A stretch of DNA of 64,000 nucleotides from Acanthaster planci. Its lineage: Eukaryota > Echinodermata > Asteroidea > Valvatida > Acanthasteridae. The translations under genes were made by a program, and so were the position numbers. Positions 62,081-64,000 of this stretch are shown piece after piece. The stretch covers positions 2,016,775-2,080,774 of the forward strand of contig NW_019091362.1 of assembly GCF_001949145.1 (NCBI RefSeq), given 5' to 3'. A model generated the notes under the pieces. That model was not told the origin of the DNA. It saw only the letters and a program-made list of their open reading frames with translations, and ran no database searches. Position 1 is the stretch's first letter. Every line of letters starts with the position of its first letter.

Positions 62081-64000
62081 TATCTCCAACGCTACCTGTG
62101 TTGACTTAACTTGTTCAATAATGTTTTACATTGTCAAAATTATGAAAGATCTGTTTCTCTCTTACTGAATCAATTGCCATGCGTAGTAAACATCGCTCTT
62201 GAAGTAAGGCTACCCACTTTCGCAGTGAAGATGTCTCAGAGGACAGGTACCCCTGAGACAGTATCACCTTTAGTCTGTAGTCATTGGTACGTATCAATGT
62301 GACTTCCGCTCGTGTAGGGCGTGTTACATACATAATATGCCGTTTTGTCTCTAACAAGTATGCGCCCCCACAAACGTCTCTACAAACCGAAAGTCTTTGG
62401 TCAAAGGTCAAGAGAAAATCCAGGACTACCATGATTTCGAAATATGTACTTGTAATTAAAGGTCCAGCTTGGAAATTTATTTGTGACGGATCGAAGAATA
62501 TGTGTTTTTTTACGATACATTTGACGTGCATGTAAATAGCCAGTATCATTTGGGCAAGTACGGATGACGGTTGTATAGTAAGAGCATCCTTTGTGTCTCT
62601 GACTTGTTTGTTGTCTTGTAACGTCCACATGCAAAGCATGCTCGTTTTAGTTAAGAAACTTCGTTTAAGACATGTTACTGTCAAGTTGCTGTGTTACCGG
62701 ATGGCCTTGTCACCGCTTAATAACTTTGGATGGGATTGGCCTTGGCGTCCCCCGATTTCTATGCCCAAGAATATTGGCCGACCACACAGATGTTTGGTCG
62801 ACATGTCGTCGCCGGGGATTTGGATGTAGACCTACATGTATATTCACATCCACAAATATTTCCTGAGTTTTCTTTACTGTTGGTTGTTTTGGTTGGTATT
62901 TTTCCTTTTTTTTTAATTTTCTTGGCCCTCCTGCCTTGAGGGGTGGCTTTGTGTTCTATTTTGTTATTTTGTTGTTGTGATTATTGTCGCTAATGGTGTC
63001 GCTGTTGTCATTGTTGTTGTCGTCACTGTTGTTGTGTTGGTCGTTGTTGTCGTTATCGTTGTGAATTTGATACTTTTGTACACTGTGGTGTTAAATTATC
63101 GCCAATAGCTTCTATATATGATAACAACGAGCTAATTTTGTCCGGCACAAATACCCAGGCTATGAAGTTTAAATCACAGTATTTGCAATGTCTATTCTGG
63201 TTCTACCCTAGTTTATGGGGATGTAGATTTCCTTTTATATAGACCCATATAATGGCATGCTTGAAACATAGATTTTTAGGATGTGTACCTTTCTTGAGAG
63301 ACTTTATTTTGCAGTATTTCTAATGACATAATGAGGTAGGAGTCAGAAAATTAACCGTGTCGAGAGAACCGTGTCCTTTCGCATGACATATTCAGTGAAA
63401 CTGAGAGTTTTAAGTAATTGGCTAATAACATTACAATGAATGCTGATGGATTCACAGTGACTCGACACTCCCGCTTTATCTGAACTTCAACCCATTCCTT
63501 TCAATCTTTGCGTATGGCCCATTGAGACACCTGACGTGCATTTTTATGCAGACCTCATAGCTGATCATTTTGGTATTGTGCAGTGTTGACTTTGACCCAT
63601 TTGAACATTTCCGTGGCGTCAGGTGCACGTTGTGTTTTGATTGTTCCCGCGTGTCATGGCCCTAATGGAACAATTTACAAAAGCATAGTATAGGGAAACG
63701 ACCCTTTGACCGCTTTGCATGAGGGGGGGAGTAATTTTGGCCCTATCAGACCCTGTCAAAAATCTTCCAACTGCCAAGCAGAAATTCAGAGGTAACGGCC
63801 AACTCTCATATACATGCATCTCTGTTTTGACAAGTCGTTTGATTTGTACTTGGCAAATTAATTTCATGAGCTAATATTCCGTATTATCTTGTCGAATTGG
63901 CACTTTTAGTCTGTGCAGAAATGAACGATCTTACCTGGTTTTGATTAAATGGAGCACCCACTATGCTTCTACTGCAATGCACTCTGCTTCAAGAACATAA
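62081..64000 (+). other. BMPER 3' UTR and downstream flank
   Basis: No further coding exon or RNA gene was seen. No canonical AATAAA was found between the stop and the window end; ATTAAA-like sequences occur near 62454 and 63943. A GTT/GTC-rich microsatellite lies at 62961-63062. A 189-residue minus-strand open frame at 62115-62684 has no recognisable domain. Confidence 0.45.
62961..63062 (+). repeat. GTT/GTC trinucleotide microsatellite
   Basis: An imperfect run of GTTGTTGTC-type triplets about 900 bases after the BMPER stop. Confidence 0.85.

Noticed and set aside
62115-62684. 189-residue minus-strand open frame
   Set aside because: No recognisable domain, no splice context, and composition like non-coding flank; probably chance, though it is the longest frame in the 3' flank.

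Overview
The window is intron-rich animal nuclear DNA, not bacterial or viral. Short exons with clean GT/AG borders lie in introns of 0.4 to 12 kb, among decayed retrotransposons, MITE-like elements and microsatellites. A complete BMPER/crossveinless-2 gene, WAP/antistasin genes, many TACATGTA-type words and LINE families common in marine animals suggest a marine invertebrate, probably a deuterostome. The species is not established.

Layout. (1) 1-6,833, plus strand: the 3' part of a gene (gene A) whose start lies left of the window. Four microexons of 30, 24, 30 and 42 nt, all phase 1-1, encode a Lys/Arg-rich tail, followed by a terminal exon. (2) 6,834-13,289: no gene seen; short repeats and an assembly gap at 10,011-10,019. 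(3) 13,290-18,135: a decayed endonuclease/reverse-transcriptase LINE on the minus strand, abutting the 3' part of a different, L1/Tx1-like LINE on the plus strand, which is split by a 0.9 kb MITE. (4) 21,671-26,245, plus strand: gene B, a complete four-exon gene for a small secreted WAP plus antistasin-like protein of 110 residues. Its last exon is related to the last exon of gene A, so A and B are tandem paralogues. (5) 26,246-34,737: no convincing gene. (6) 34,738-62,080, plus strand: a complete 15-exon BMPER orthologue of 675 residues: signal peptide, five VWC domains, VWD with a GDPH site, C8 and TIL. (7) 62,081-64,000: 3' flank.

All three genes lie on the plus strand and encode secreted cysteine-rich proteins. 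BMPER is an extracellular modulator of BMP signalling. A and B look like extracellular protease-inhibitor-type or antimicrobial-type proteins; the basic tail of A could bind heparan sulphate or other anions (inference). The most unusual feature is gene A's set of frame-neutral basic microexons, together with a decayed duplicate of one of them inside an intronic tandem duplication.
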